Shown here: one piece after another, positions 24,929 to 36,558 of the stretch
Position numbering within the stretch: the first letter of the stretch is position 1
Layout of the letters: every line of letters begins with the position of its first letter
Source of the DNA: Trichaptum fuscoviolaceum
Taxonomy: Eukaryota; Basidiomycota; Agaricomycetes; Hymenochaetales; Trichaptaceae
Assembly: GCA_910574455.1 (NCBI GenBank)
Contig: CAJSYZ010000003.1
Span: 1,116,001-1,180,000 of the forward strand
DNA length: 64,000 bases
Direction: 5' to 3'
Notes under the pieces: model-generated
What the model was told of the DNA's origin: nothing
The model's database searches: none
Seen by the model: the letters and a program-made list of their open reading frames with translations, nothing else
Position numbers and translations under genes: made by a program

Positions 24929-25240
24929 TGTTTTATCTTTTCTTTTTGTGCTTTTTGTGTGCTAGTAAGATTGTAGCTTAAGCCTTTCGTACATCTCGAA
25001 AGTTGCGGTATTGTATCCTGTAATCATTATCTATTTCTATGGTTGTCTTTATTACTTATGTTTTTGCGCTGGACCACGTCTTGTCGGTGAATAAATACAC
25101 TTTCTAGGATGCTTACTTCTGGGATGCCTATAACTGTTTGCCGGTAGGATCTCCCCAGGACTGCTACCACAAAGGCCTATGGTGTTTGGTCAAATACAGT
25201 TATTATATACATATGCGATACAATTCATCTGCCACTATGT
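24929..25240. other. Convergent 3' flanks, YTA7 and copy C
   Basis: AT-rich and non-coding; likely 3' UTRs of the two converging genes. Confidence 0.4.
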
Positions 25241-26052
25241 TTATCGGGAGGAATAGCGGCGCTGGGATTTCCAATAGCATTCGCGCACGTCCAGATACCA
25301 CGCCGGAGGACATTTCAGACCCAGATAACGATGGAGTACCATCAGATCGCCTGGTGTCGGTAATGCGCCACCACGCGCTGCGCAATTCGAGCCTACGCAA
25401 ATGAACCAGCAATCCAGAGGATTGGATACGAAGCTGGGAAGTGGATAAACTTTCGCCTGAGTGACTTTCAGTGACACGGTTCCGGAATTCGCGTTGATGT
25501 GGTTGAGTACGTCGTCTAAAGTGCAATCCGAATTGACCGGAGGTTGCAATGAAGGCGTCCCTTTCTCTGAAACGAGCTCGCCGTCTTTCGGTGGGCTTGC
25601 AGCCTCGTCGGCCTCGTCGTAGTCGTATTCATCGCTGTCCCAATCGTCGTCAGTGTCGTCGTCACTTGAAAAGTAGTCTTCTTCGTAAAGGCTAATAAGG
25701 TTGTGCTTTATTGCATACTCTGCCGCCCACGCTAGAGTCACCGCATAGCCTAGGTGAAAGACTGGCGGGTAATAAAGTTTGTTGAATCGTGGAGTCAGGA
25801 ACGAAGGAAGCCTTGCAAGAGGGAGTTGCTTTACAGCCGTTTCGGAGTCCTGTCAAGAGCAGTTTAGATGAGTCGCTGACCATATATGCTCGCACGGAAA
25901 ATACTTACCTTTAAGCCCAGTCTCAGGTCAGTCGGCGGAGTGAATGCTTCCAGATCATCTCGTAGCTCTGTCTCTTGGCACGGCTTCAACGCGGACAAGA
26001 TCAAAATGAGGACGCGATGCTTAGGGAGGTATAAGCTTTGTTGATATGACAT
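25241..26052 (-). CDS. Orphan two-exon family protein, copy C
   Basis: Function unknown. Exons 26052..25909 and 25849..25241 (phase 0) give 250 residues, the longest member. Exon 1 has 48 codons because a 20-odd-residue hydrophobic/basic extension precedes the conserved LEAFTPPTDLRLGLK; the true start could lie inside it, but there is no other ATG. Exon 2: DSETAVKQLPLARLPSFL, PPVFHLGYAVTLAWAAEYA, a very acidic Asp/Glu/Ser linker (about 45 residues), LDDVLNHINANSGTVSLKV, WFICVGSNCAARGG and PPAWYLDVRECYW. Spacing and intron position match the other copies. Confidence 0.78.
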
Positions 26053-26689
26053 GGTTTCTTCTGGGGCTCGTGTGATGCACCGGATGCCTTTTTATCGAGC
26101 GCTGGGTGGATGTGGTACGTTAAACACAGTTGACCATTGTTTGTGGGCAGACACTCCGTATGTGGATAGCCACAAAGGAAACCACAAGGTCTCTCCGTAA
26201 AGCAACCGCCGGCCTTAAGAACCACCATACTAAGTCACAAGAAAGCAACACCCTCACTGCAGTCGTACAAAGGCTTATGAACCACAGTCACGGGTGGGCC
26301 AGAGTTTGAAGCACAGATGGCTACACGAAGAGTTCAGCGACTTTGAGTGCATCAATTATCGGTCTGACATTACCATGTGCTATTGTTGCAACGACTTTAA
26401 TGATATTGAGCCACAGACATGTTCGAGCATTCGTGAGTCTACACATCATTACGTCAATTAGGAGATTTTGTCCTTGAGTTATGGTACGCACAAGTTATAT
26501 CTATAAAATATATTGATTGTCCTTACAGCACATATCATACACGTCAGGGTGATAACCCAAGTAACAACAGACGACCAAGTACGACCGAGTGACGATAGCA
26601 GATAAACTAAGTATATCAAAAAATCCATGAGGTGGGAATTGAGTAATGTCTGTTTCGCAATGAATGATTTTCAGAATACATACGAGAAC
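26053..26689. promoter_or_regulatory. Upstream of copy C and 3' of HAP5
   Basis: No gene recognised. Two GAACCAC half-sites lie at 26219-26225 and 26279-26285, about 170-230 bases before copy C, and an AT-rich stretch lies near 26500. Confidence 0.4.
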
Positions 26690-27467
26690 TTAACCAGAGA
26701 AGAATGGATCGGATGGTTTTGTGTCGTCTACCGGTATGTCCTCTGATCGTCTACTTCCTTCTTCCAAGCTCAGCGTTTCTGGTTGCGAGTCTGCGCGGGT
26801 ATATGGATCTTGGTCCTATGAAATATGAGGGAAATGTGAGTCTCTCATGAGCTAAGCGCGAGGGACAAGATAATTTCCCATGAGCGCACCTCGTCCTTCT
26901 TCACCGTTCCTGGCACACTCCCGCCGAGCATCGCTTGAGATGCTTGCCCCTGCGTCCTCCTGGACGCATTCGCCCCCGGAATACCATCCTCGCGAGGAAC
27001 GATATCGATGAGGAAGTCAAACTGGTCTGATTTTGCGAGAGCTTTGGCGATGTCCGCTCGAGAAAGAGTTCGCCGTTTGTTCGAGTCCGCGACGATAAAT
27101 GCGCGAGCTGTGATTTCTGCGATGAAGACTGCACACATATTGAGTTCTGCTGATATACAAGCGCATTATAGAATAGGAACATACTTTCACAAGCTTTGCA
27201 AAATAATATCGGGGCTGTAACAATACACAGCTTAGCACGGAAGTAAATGCATGAGGCAAATCAATACGCACCGTCTGCTGCAATCATTTTGACGTCTGGA
27301 TCGCTCTTCATCACCTTCTTGATTCGAGCAAGGGGAAGAGGGGGGTGTCGAAAGTCAGGAGTTTCCTGCTCAGCTGCATCAACCTGTCTCTGCCAAAATG
27401 ACCGCAGAAAATCGGGGAGCAAGTCGCCAGGTTGGACAAATGGTGGATGTGTCGGCACGTCGTGCAT
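26690..27467 (-). CDS. HAP5: CCAAT-binding factor subunit HAP5 / NF-YC
   Basis: Histone-fold subunit of the nuclear CCAAT-binding HAP complex; it pairs with HAP3 (NF-YB) and recruits HAP2. Four exons (27467..27272, 27214..27185, 27128..26890, 26815..26690) give 196 residues. The histone fold runs from about residue 45: [19 protein letters not shown], then [57 protein letters not shown]. These are the NF-YC helices in order. The short N-terminus (FWQRQ) and the acidic C-terminal tail are typical. Exon 2 is only 30 bases, with splice sites conforming to GT-AG. Confidence 0.93.
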
Positions 27468-27959
27468 CGTGATTTCTTGTTAAAGGGAGTCAAATCTTGC
27501 GGCGTTGTAGTTGGCAGGGTTATCTTGAGAGGAACAGGTTTACAGACGGAAAGTACGAAATGAAGATAAATAGGCAATACAGCAGCATCAACTTGAACGG
27601 ATTTCTCGCATCATATCCCAAGCCTGCCCTAACTGATCAAAATGCCTACTCGAAAATATTCACTCAATGATACGACTACTATAGTATGTAAGTCCATTCA
27701 AGTTGTAACTCTACAAGTATCCTCTTCTTTCAACCAAGCTCAAAGTTCGCTGCTATCATCCTTAAAATCGAGGAATTCGTCAACCCTATACGGGATGGAT
27801 TACATGGACTGGATGTGCAGAGCGACGACTCGTGTTTCATATATACATAAGACAACGTACCGTGATGGCTCCGTAGACGTTGATATATCAAAATTCCTAA
27901 TTATGCTGAACGCAAGTCATTCTATTGGGTCTTCAGCATATGCACTACAACCACAGGGA
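27468..27959. promoter_or_regulatory. HAP5 upstream region / HAD phosphatase 3' flank
   Basis: 492 bases between two co-oriented minus-strand genes. No coding signal or specific element recognised. Confidence 0.4.
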
Positions 27960-28970
27960 TTATCTATCTTCCCAATCTGTCAGTAAGCTGTCGACAAACG
28001 AAGCAAATGATTCGTGGACTTCATCAGGAGGCTTCACGCCCAAACGAAATTCATCTCCGGGTCGATACTTTCCGGTCTTCACTGTACAGTAAGAGTCAGC
28101 ATTGGACGATTAGATCAAAATATGCTGGTAAGTAGCGGGTGAGATTGAAGCTCTATAATGCTGTCTCACCTAAAACACGCCATAACCCTATTTCGGATGC
28201 GCCGTCTCCAAGGTCAGCCTGAACATCATCTCCAATAATGGCTACATCGTCCCACTTCATTGACTCTTTTCCCAGTGGTTTCTCAGAAAAGCTGCTAAGC
28301 ACTCGTTCATAAAAGGCCCTGGAAGGCTTTCCAATGATCTCAGCGCGCTTGTTATCCCCGACCGCGTCTTCAAGTGCTGCCACAAAGGGCCCCGGGCCCA
28401 AGGATAGCTCGCCATCAGGCGTCCTGATATACCTTGCCCTGTGCGTAGCTATGAAAGGCGCGGAGTTGTTTGAGGTGAGGACCCGGAAGGCGGTAGTGAG
28501 GCGATTATAGGTGAAGAGCTCTGGTGCAAGACCGATCACTACGGAATCGTAGTCTGTATGTGACCTAGATGGCATATCTCTCGCATACGTGCTTCCAGGA
28601 AACTCCTTCATCGCGGATTCCGATAAGAAGAAATAAGGACTGTAAGTTGGGGCTTGTTAAAAGCATGCATATACTCCGAAGGAGCACAGATCGAGAACAC
28701 TCACTTCTTCAATTCCCTTACTTTCACTACATCACTCAGGGCACCAAGGCTAGTCCACAACTCCCCATCGTTTACCTCGAAACCAATATTGTTGAGCTTA
28801 TCACGCAGATCCTGTGTACTCTCTTTGCTGGTGTTGCTGCAGAATCGTATAGGTATTCTAGCTTGTCGTATGCGGCGGAGTGCCTCGACGGCACACGGGG
28901 TCTGTTCCTTATCGATGTGCAAAGTCCCGGATAAATCTATGAGAAGTGCACGGAGGCGAGGACGTGTCAT
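27960..28970 (-). CDS. HAD-superfamily hydrolase, HDHD2/LHPP-like
   Basis: Predicted cap-type HAD phosphatase, probably cytosolic; substrate unknown. Exons 28970..28705, 28639..28170 and 28081..27960 join to 285 residues. Motif I is LLIDLSGTLHID, with Ser in place of the usual second Asp, as in the HDHD2/LHPP branch. Motif II is FCSNTSKES. A C2-type cap lies in the middle; the conserved lysine region is EIIGKPSRAFYERVL, and motif IV is WDDVAIIGDDVQADLGDGA. The C-terminal VKTGKYRPGDE is also a family hallmark. The start is chosen at 28970 because it immediately precedes the conserved beta-strand. Confidence 0.9.
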
Positions 28971-29098
28971 ACTAAAGTGATGGGTGTAAACTTGAAGAAA
29001 GACGCCGAGTGGTAGCTTCACGTCACTATAGGCACTATAGTTCTCGAATTGGAAATGCATCATAAATGTCTTTGTGCATGTTTGTTTTTGTTGTACCA

Positions 29099-29112
29099 GT
29101 GGTTCGAACCAC
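29099..29112. promoter_or_regulatory. 14-bp palindrome upstream of family copy D
   Basis: GTGGTTCGAACCAC is a perfect inverted repeat, 76 bases before ATG 29188. Close variants stand at similar distances before copies F and G, which suggests a shared operator bound by a dimeric factor. That role is inferred. Confidence 0.55.
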
Positions 29113-29187
29113 AGATTAGGTTAAATATTGGTATAGAACACACTCAGGCTGAGTACGGTCATATACCTCTCCCAACGATATCACACA

Positions 29188-29906
29188 ATGATTCCCGAAG
29201 CTCGCACTCTGACACAAATGGAACTTGAAGCATTCGCTCCTCCATCCGTTCTTAAGCGGGGCTTGAAGGTACTTTTTAGACGATTTCAATTATTAACGTT
29301 TAGTGACACTCTTGGTCACAGGATCCTAAAACTGCGATCTGTCTTCTCCCTCTTCTCAAGCTTCCGTCTTGCCTTTATCCTCAGCCAAAGAGCCGGCTGC
29401 GCCCGCCTGTCTTCCGCCTTGGCTACGTAGTTTCTATTGAATGGGCTGCAGAATACGCTAAGAAATATGGACTGGTGAAGCCTCCTTATCAGCCAGAAAA
29501 GGACTACGAGGATGACGATGTTTCGGAAGAAGACTGTGACGGCTACGCTCCTGTCGAGAAAGCCCCCGATACCGAAGAAACACGATGGGTAAAAAGATGT
29601 AGTGTGGATGTTGATCTTCAGGACGTCATCAACCATATCAATGCGAACTCCGGCACTGTGTCGCTCAAAGTTACACGAGAACACTTCTTTCCACTCCCAA
29701 GTCTCGAGACCTCCCGAGTGTACTACTGGCTCATCTCCATTGGTTCCAACTATCGAAAGCTACCAACGCGTGATGACCTCATCAAACTACACAAATATCT
29801 TGAGACAGATGAATTTCCAGCATGGTATTTGGATATGTGGAAGCATGGCTGGGAAGGGCACCGTGTTGTAAGGAAGCCTGGCTCAAAACTCGAGAAGAAA
29901 GTATGA
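29188..29906 (+). CDS. Orphan two-exon family protein, copy D
   Basis: Function unknown. Exons 29188..29268 and 29322..29906 (phase 0) give 221 residues. Exon 1: LTQMELEAFAPP ... KRGLK. Exon 2: DPKTAICLLPLLKLPSCLYP, RPPVFRLGYVVSIEWAAEYA, an acidic linker of about 40 residues, LQDVINHINANSGTVSLKV, VYYWLISIGSNYRKLP, EFPAWYLDMWKHGW and a basic tail. It is the best intact representative and the closest relative of pseudogene F by the shared LEDVVNH/LQDVINH block. The palindrome at 29099-29112 lies in its promoter. Confidence 0.82.
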
Positions 29907-30221
29907 TACGTCCTAAGTTACGCCCATTTCTTTCTCCCTGTTGTACAATGTTATTTCCCCTATCATACATGTATTAATCCATTTTCTCTGCACAACTTCG
30001 TGAAACACATGTTGTAATCTACTTTTCAGCAGTGAAGTAGTGCCATCAAGTACTAACGTCGAGAATTATTATTCATTATGATATTGCGACTGCTGAAGGT
30101 ACTCCAAGTAAGTGGCACAATACTACGTGTCCATGTTGAAAGCACACATAGTGAGACTAAGTGATCCATAAAGCGGGCTCATGTGACCCAAACATCATCT
30201 TCTTACATTACCTAGTACAAG
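29907..30221. other. Intergenic between copy D and pseudogene E
   Basis: Nothing recognised beyond probable 3' UTR of copy D. Confidence 0.35.
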
Positions 30222-30427
30222 GAGCTGTAAGCATTTGCTCCGTCCACCAAAAGGAGGCTACAGAGAGGCTTGAAGGTAATGTATCAGTATTATTCAGAGT
30301 ACTCGACGTGCAATAAAAATACTAGTTTAAACTCTGGACTTTCCTTTAGCCTTCTTCCGCCGAAGCAACTAAATGCTTTTTGAAAACCCGGTCCGACCAA
30401 CGCATGTGTCCGCGTCTTATGGTCTAG
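30222..30427 (+). pseudogene. Decayed orphan-family copy E
   Basis: Exon-1 remnant at 30222..30275 reads Glu-Leu-stop-AFAPSTKRRLQRGLK, ending at a preserved donor (gtaatg). An exon-2 remnant at about 30340..30427 reads LLPPKQLNAF-stop-KPGPTNA, aligning with the LLPLKQIPTCLKPQPNQ block of copies G and H. At least two in-frame stops are present, and everything downstream of the first exon-2 block is missing. It sits in tandem after copy D but resembles G and H more. Confidence 0.7.
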
Positions 30428-30926
30428 ATGAGTTAAGACCATTTGGACGGATGATTGGACAGGAAGTGTTATTGGCTCTGGATTAGTTGAAGTAGAAGTA
30501 ACTAAAGTAATCACCGGATTTCTGGAGCAACGAGCAGAGCGACGTGAAGTTTTCCTTTTGGCCTTCAATGGTGTAATGGGCCCAGAAAGACTGCAAATTG
30601 TATGGTGAAGCCACATTCTTCATCAGGGCCTAGATGTTTTTATATACGCGCTGCGTGCGGACATAATATTCTCATTTGCGATGGTTCATTTTAACGGTCA
30701 TCATCTAATAACAAGCAGTGAAAGCGTAGCTAGTCGCAGTTCATCTAGTCATGGCGAAAGGTAACTATCGAGTACTACTATCTTCATTCACAAATGATTC
30801 TGTCGTTTATTCTTGTCTTGATATAGCGAGGGCTTGACTTGTAACTGAAATATAGGTTCCGAATCAGAAGAAGCCAATAGTAAAGCAAGAGCAGATGAGC
30901 ACATACCGCGTACATGGACGCTGCCT
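30428..30926. other. Intergenic between pseudogene E and zinc-finger pseudogene
   Basis: No coding signal recognised. Further remnants of copy E could lie here but are too decayed to align by eye. Confidence 0.3.
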
Positions 30927-32012
30927 TCAAGCAAGCTGCCTCATATTTCTCGTAAGGCTGTCCATAACTTTCTTCACCTCGCGGTTGCGTCGAACTCCAC
31001 AGCTGCCCCATTCGACATGCTGGATCAGAGCACTCAACGCGCAAAACTCTGTCTCGCATGCCTTCATGGGACAACGGTAGATTTTCTCGGCGTGTCGAGG
31101 ACTTTGCAAATGCATGTTCAGTGCATCCAGTGTTCGAAACGTCTTATTGCACAGGAAGCACTCGTAGGCACGTCCATTCCAAGAGCGCGATGTCGCAATG
31201 TAATCTATCTCGAAGGGCGCAGAGAGTGCGCCGTAATCGTCAGTGATCAGACGTCCTGGGTTGGTGATAATGTTCTTCTGATCCACCCGCACAGCATATT
31301 CATTCACAAGCTTTCGTGTGATGCGTGCGTGCAGGACACGAGCCAGACTCGGCGTGTAGTATGAGTCCGGAGATGCTGATGAACTTCTTCGTGCATCCAC
31401 GACCGATGCACTTGATTGTCCTCGGCTTGTGGAGCGCAGAGCCGAGGTGACGATCAAGGTTCGATTGGTTTGTGAACATGCGATCGCATGCTTTACAGTA
31501 ATAGTGCACAGTATCTTTATGCGAGACTAAGGATTTCTTAGTCTCAAAGATGATATCACAACTTTCGCAAACGTAGTGATAGGCGTCCCCGTGCTCGAGA
31601 AAGTCCTCGAGGTCGTCGAAGAGAATGCAGCAAAATGCGCAATAGTCATGATCGTCGTTGTTTAGGTAGTGTTGGTGAAGGCCCTCGGCACTTTTGAAGA
31701 ACTAGTTAAAGGAGAGATTTGTGTGAGCTGGTGGTGGTGGTGGTAGACCAAGCCGCTACGTACCGAACGATGTTCTTTGCAGTAATAATGAGATCCAACA
31801 TAATGTTTGACAAGTTTTGCCCCTTTCTTGAAGTGCACGTTACACCGCTGACAATAGTGATGCCTAGGACTATTCACATAGTGGGCTTTCAAGGCATCCC
31901 AAGTCGTAAACTCCTTATCGCAGTCATCGCAACTATGTTTGTGCGCCGATGAGTTGCTTTGATGTTGAATGAGTGCGGTGTTGTCAGAGAAATGGCGTTG
32001 ACAAGGAGTACA
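30927..32012 (-). pseudogene. C2H2 zinc-finger gene, frameshifted
   Basis: Multi-C2H2 protein of the basidiomycete type with degenerate fingers. Readable pieces in order: CTPCQRHFSDNTALIQH, SCDDCDKEFTTWDALKAHY, YCQRCNVHFKKGAKLVKHY, an intron (about 31754-31701), then YYCKACDRMFTNQSNLDRH, CIGRGCTKKF, and after a frame change LVNEYAVRVDQKNIITNPGR, ECFLCNKTFRTLDALNMHL and CPMKACETEF. The frame breaks near 31327-31334 (+ strand gcgtgcgt), where a 4-base tandem duplication shifts reading after SGSCPAR. The frame upstream of 32012 has a stop and no ATG. It could be a recent pseudogene, or a sequencing or allelic error at the 4-base repeat with an unrecognised first exon. Confidence 0.6.
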
Positions 32013-33461
32013 TTAAGCCATTTTCTGACAAGTTGAGAGCCCTCCGACTCTGACACAGGGAAGATCGTGAAGAGGATGAGGGAGGTATGTTGATGACTTC
32101 AGATTATAAGGTATGTACTTGAACGCGTGCCCGTTGCGTGCTGGACGTTTTATGTAAAGCTCGTTCGGCTGCCAGTGTTGAGAACTCTGGACTCGGAGTC
32201 CATCAAGTTGGACGACGCACCACCTCTGGGACCGCGCTTGCGCATGTCGGCATGCAGCAGAGTCCTCGTGTCACTCAATGCAAAGGATGTGTCTATGTCG
32301 CTGCAATAAGGTGCCCATCATTCCTACTGCGTTGTCGAGCTCTGATTTCCCATTTTCCCACTGAAGCCATCGAGTAGCCCGTACATCACTGTAATTCGAG
32401 AGTTACACTCTCTTGAGCACCCGCTGCAGAGACATTATAGTAGTCATCTCGATTTGATCCCCCATCTTGATCTAAGTTGGCCCCGGCGTCTCCTTCGCCC
32501 AACTTGCATGAGATTTGGGCAGAACTATTGCAGGAGGGAACTAGCATACGGTAAGTTTAGGTTGTTATCAAGGGCACGTATTCGAGCTTACTTACTCATT
32601 CATAGTTCTAAAAATTCCATTCCAGAGATGGTACCCCTTTGCCGTGAGAGTCGAAACTTGACGGCACTACGAAGTACTGTCATGATGTACTTATCTGACT
32701 ATGAAGCTTGTCGATGCCAGTGGGCGCTTGAGCGTACGGTTGAACGTCATGTGCCAACTTGAATGCCAGTTCGCCACCATTGTTGATACCCCTTCTGATC
32801 TCCTCCCGTCAGCAAACCTGTGAGCGTGGTATTATCTGATCTGCAGTACAGAGCCTGATCCAAGTGCTGTCTTTCGATTGGCAGATTCTCTATCCCTTCG
32901 AGGCCATCGAGCTAGTAAGTATGTACGCAAACGTACAACTCTGAGCGTACACTTTCGACCAAGCTATGTGGACAGGTCAGGTGGTCGTGGGTAGCGTGTT
33001 GTAGACATATCACTGTTATTGGGCGAAGGACAATTTGCCAAACGGTGTGCAGAGGAGTGGGTCAACTTGCAAAGCACACGCAAATTCTCGATTTTCGCAG
33101 CATGTCGACAATCTTGCACGCATCTAAACGGTTCTCCTCTTCCTATCATATCCAACAGTGCTTCTTGTGACTCTTCCCGGCCTCTGAATAGCTGCGTGAT
33201 TCATTTACCCTGTTCAGAACAATCTCGGAAGAGTTAGGACGAGGCTTAACTTCATCAAATGGAGTTTACCTCACAGTGTACTTGTATGAATAAGTGTGTA
33301 ATTTGTCCACACTAGATGATATGTAGTTGAGTGCTGAGAGCAGTTGTGTACGCAAGTGATAGGCATGAACTAAGTAGTACTTAGTTTGAGACTTGTCACT
33401 TGAGTTCATTTACATGGAGACGCGACTCATCTTTCAAGTTTCGACCACCACCATCACAACA
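32013..33461. other. 1.45-kb region without a supported gene
   Basis: Open frames are short and have no family resemblance. A possible spliced fragment around 32440-32630 could not be tied to any domain. The 3' end serves as the BET2 upstream region. I see no repeats or transposon ends. Confidence 0.3.
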
Positions 33462-34775
33462 ATGGCATCCGAACTACTCGTCCCCCTTCATGTCAAATAC
33501 ATTCAGTCTCTTGATAAAGTGAGTTAATCCGTACAGAACAGTTGGCCGAGGCACTCTAAATATGCATAGCACTTCGGTAGCACAAGGACGATCTAGCATA
33601 CCACCTCACTACGCATCTTCGGATGAATGGTATTTACTGGGGACTTACGGCATTATGTGTTATGGGCAAGCAAGATGCTCTGCCGAGGGATGAAATGGTA
33701 GACTTCGTGATGAGCTGCTGGGACGATGAGGCCGGTATGTACCATGCTCGATCACCCGACTTCCATCCGACTAACGTACAAAAGGTGCATTTGGTGCGCA
33801 TCCTGGACACGATGGTCATCTGCTGTCGACCTTGAGTGCGATCCAAGTCCTGACAATGCAAGGCGCTTCTGCAAAGCTTGACGTCAAGCGGATAACCGAC
33901 TGTGAGCGTCCGCAGTATCCTGGCACAGCGGCTTCTTTCTGAATGGATGCAGTCATACTCGCCCGACAAACACCATCCGGTACGTTCGCGGGGGACCGCT
34001 TTGGGGAGACAGATACGCGGTTCATTCTGTGTGCTGTTGCCGCTCTGTCACTCATGGGCCAGCTCGACAAGCTCGAGGAGGACGGGAGGAAGGAGCGGGT
34101 GATCTCGCACATTCGACAATGCAGGAACTTTGATGGCGGGTTTGGAAGCAACCCTGGGTCCGAAAGCCACTCCGCCCAAGGTAGCTAATACTATGCGATG
34201 TCGCGTGCCATCCGATTGATATTTTTTCTCGAATAGTCTTCGTGTGCGTTGCGACGTTGGCGATTCTAGACAGACTGGATGAGGTTGACACGGACATGCT
34301 GGCATGGTGGCTGGCGGAGAGGCAGCTGCCTAACGGTGGCCTCAACGGAAGGCCCGAAAAGCTCGAGGATGTTTGCTATAGCTTTTGGGTCCTCTCCTCC
34401 TTATCGATTCTGAACAAACTTGACTGGATCGATGCCGAGAAGCTTACGTCGTTTATTCTCTCAGCGCAGGTCGGTGTCTTTCATACTTCTCTTCTCTATG
34501 CGACTGCGCTCTAACCATATGCACAGGACACGGAAGGTGGCGGAATCAGTGATCGGCCAGAAAACATGGCGGACGTCTTCCACACGTTGTTCGGAGTGGC
34601 TGGTAGGTCCTACATATCTTATCTCAGTAGGCCAAATCTACAGCAGTTTATAGGACTTTCACTGCTTGGATACGCGGGACTGGAGGACCTGGACCCGGTG
34701 TATTGCATGCCAGCGAAGCTTACGGAGAGGATGGGGCTCAGGAAAGGGTGGAAGGCATTGGAAAGGCGGAATTGA
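33462..34775 (+). CDS. BET2: Rab geranylgeranyltransferase beta subunit BET2
   Basis: Catalytic beta subunit that, with BET4, attaches geranylgeranyl groups to Rab/Ypt GTPases. Seven exons (33462..33518, 33581..33734, 33785..33901, 33953..34180, 34237..34469, 34527..34602, 34654..34775) give 328 residues. Prenyltransferase alpha-alpha barrel repeats are visible: [96 protein letters not shown]. The zinc ligands are Asp and Cys in LEDVCYSFW and His in ADVFHT. The exon 2 acceptor is the second of two nearby AGs (33580); using the first would give a stop. Confidence 0.95.
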
Positions 34776-36558
34776 TTGCACGCTGTACAGTATATGATCT
34801 TTGAAAGGGGTTCATTGGTTAGTCTTCACTGCAATATGACTTCTATCCCTGGCTTGTTCGGGGGACATACTGCTCATACTAGTAAGGAAATAAGACTTGC
34901 GAAGAGGAAGAGGCAGCAAAGAACCAATCAGCCGAGAGGATGCGAAAACAAGATCAGTCCTCGGCGACCAGGCACAGACGTGAGTGATCTTATTTTTGCA
35001 GATCGTCCGCATGCTAAATGATTGCAGTCTACCGCTGACATGCATGCCCCAGCAGTAATACCTACAGCAAGCTCAACTCTTGGCGTCTCAGCAAGCGGAG
35101 TAGAACAGACAGCAATATACGTTCCTTCTACATCATTGGTTTAAATTATGCGCTCCCTGCTTCGACTCAAGGCCCGTTTATCTCGGTCCAGAACAGCGCG
35201 CTTCGAGGTTGGTGTTGTTCAGTCGTCCTCGCCCGCTAGCGCGGCACGCTCATCTAGCGGAACGTAAAGATGGCCAGGATACTTTCGGTTTCCACACCAT
35301 TTCCCGGTCACTGCTATCCAGAGTTCGCACTGTGCAAGAAGCCAGACAACTGCGGACTACGTTTCGTATCGCACACTACACATTTCAACTTTTAGTGTGT
35401 CAGCCGCTTCTCACTCTCAGGTTCACGATCACACGAATAAGATGCGGTTGTGGGTTTTGTTTATTTGTCCCCGCAAAAAAAAAAGTTCTCGCCATCGAAG
35501 GCAGGATGGGGAGGAAAAAACGCGCAAGCCTTGGGGGGATAACCGACACCCAAGTTTAGACCCGTTTGAGTCTTGCTGATCGCGAAAACCTCCCGGTAGC
35601 GAGATAGGACTCGCACCACCAGCATCCAGAACACTGATTCTACCTAATCCTACGCAGTTTCCCCGCCGCAAAGAACGCTCCCCCAGGAAGCTCGGCACTC
35701 TAACATTTCCACGAAACCGGGCACGCGGCTTGGGAGTACGGGATCGCCGTCGATCGGGTATGTTGCCCTGCTTGATGCAGGGGACCGACGGCCGTCTTCC
35801 GTCATGCATTCCACGTACAGAGGGTGGCATTGCCAGTGCTACCATGACGGTGTACAGAAATGACGTGAAGTACCCAGGAGATAATGTAGGTCCTACGGGA
35901 GAGTACGAGCGGACCGATGTCGGGAATCAGTGGGACTACTACCCGTAGGGCGTCTTCGGCGAAGGCGGATGTTGCATATGCATGCTAGTTGCTGAAGTCG
36001 GTGGTGGTGGATGTGGGTCGTCAAGAGGAGGTGGGGCTTCAACGACTAGCGTGGCACTCCTTTATACCCTCTCAGTTTGCGCTGAACAAACAGATGACTT
36101 GGGCTGGTTGTTTTGTTCTGGACGAGCCACAGAGTGCTCGGGGATCTAGAATAGGTGGAACGAAGACAAATGCCGATGTCCGCCACCTCGTTCAGCCAAC
36201 CAATGCGCAACAGTCTAGGCTGAAATATGTATGTATAATTTTCAGTGGCTGCCCGCACTCTCCAACTGAGAGGGCTTGGACAAGCATTGAACTCCAACGA
36301 CCGTCGGGCTACTGTGCACGTTGACATCTCACTTCTCAGTTTGGCGGTTTCAGGTGTGCTGTCCGAGTCGTTGTAAAGTTGTACTTTACTTTCACCTTGC
36401 TCGATGAGTCGACTCTGAGGATATTCAAGATACTATGTATGAGAGTGTCTCATCCCAAGTCAACTGAGTTTCTGTCATAATACATACATTTATTTATGTC
36501 CACAAGTCAAGACTCAAAGCCTTGTCGTTGCGCCCATTTTGCAGTGTATCATACACAT
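34776..36558. other. 1.8-kb region without a supported gene
   Basis: 3' flanks of BET2 and MEU1 plus sequence of unknown nature. It contains a poly-A run near 35480. The longest open frames have biased composition and no recognisable domain. Confidence 0.3.

Noticed and set aside
29091..29115. GGTTCGAACC resembling a tRNA T-loop
   Set aside because: It is part of a 14-base perfect palindrome; no anticodon or D-arm with correct spacing could be formed around it, and similar elements recur before paralogous genes.
32440..32760. Possible F-box-like spliced fragment
   Set aside because: The apparent donor and acceptor are plausible, but the encoded residues do not support any domain and neighbouring frames are closed.
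33581..33640. Stop codon near the start of BET2 exon 2, suggesting a pseudogene
   Set aside because: It arises only if the first AG (33568) is used; the AG at 33580 gives a clean frame matching the family.
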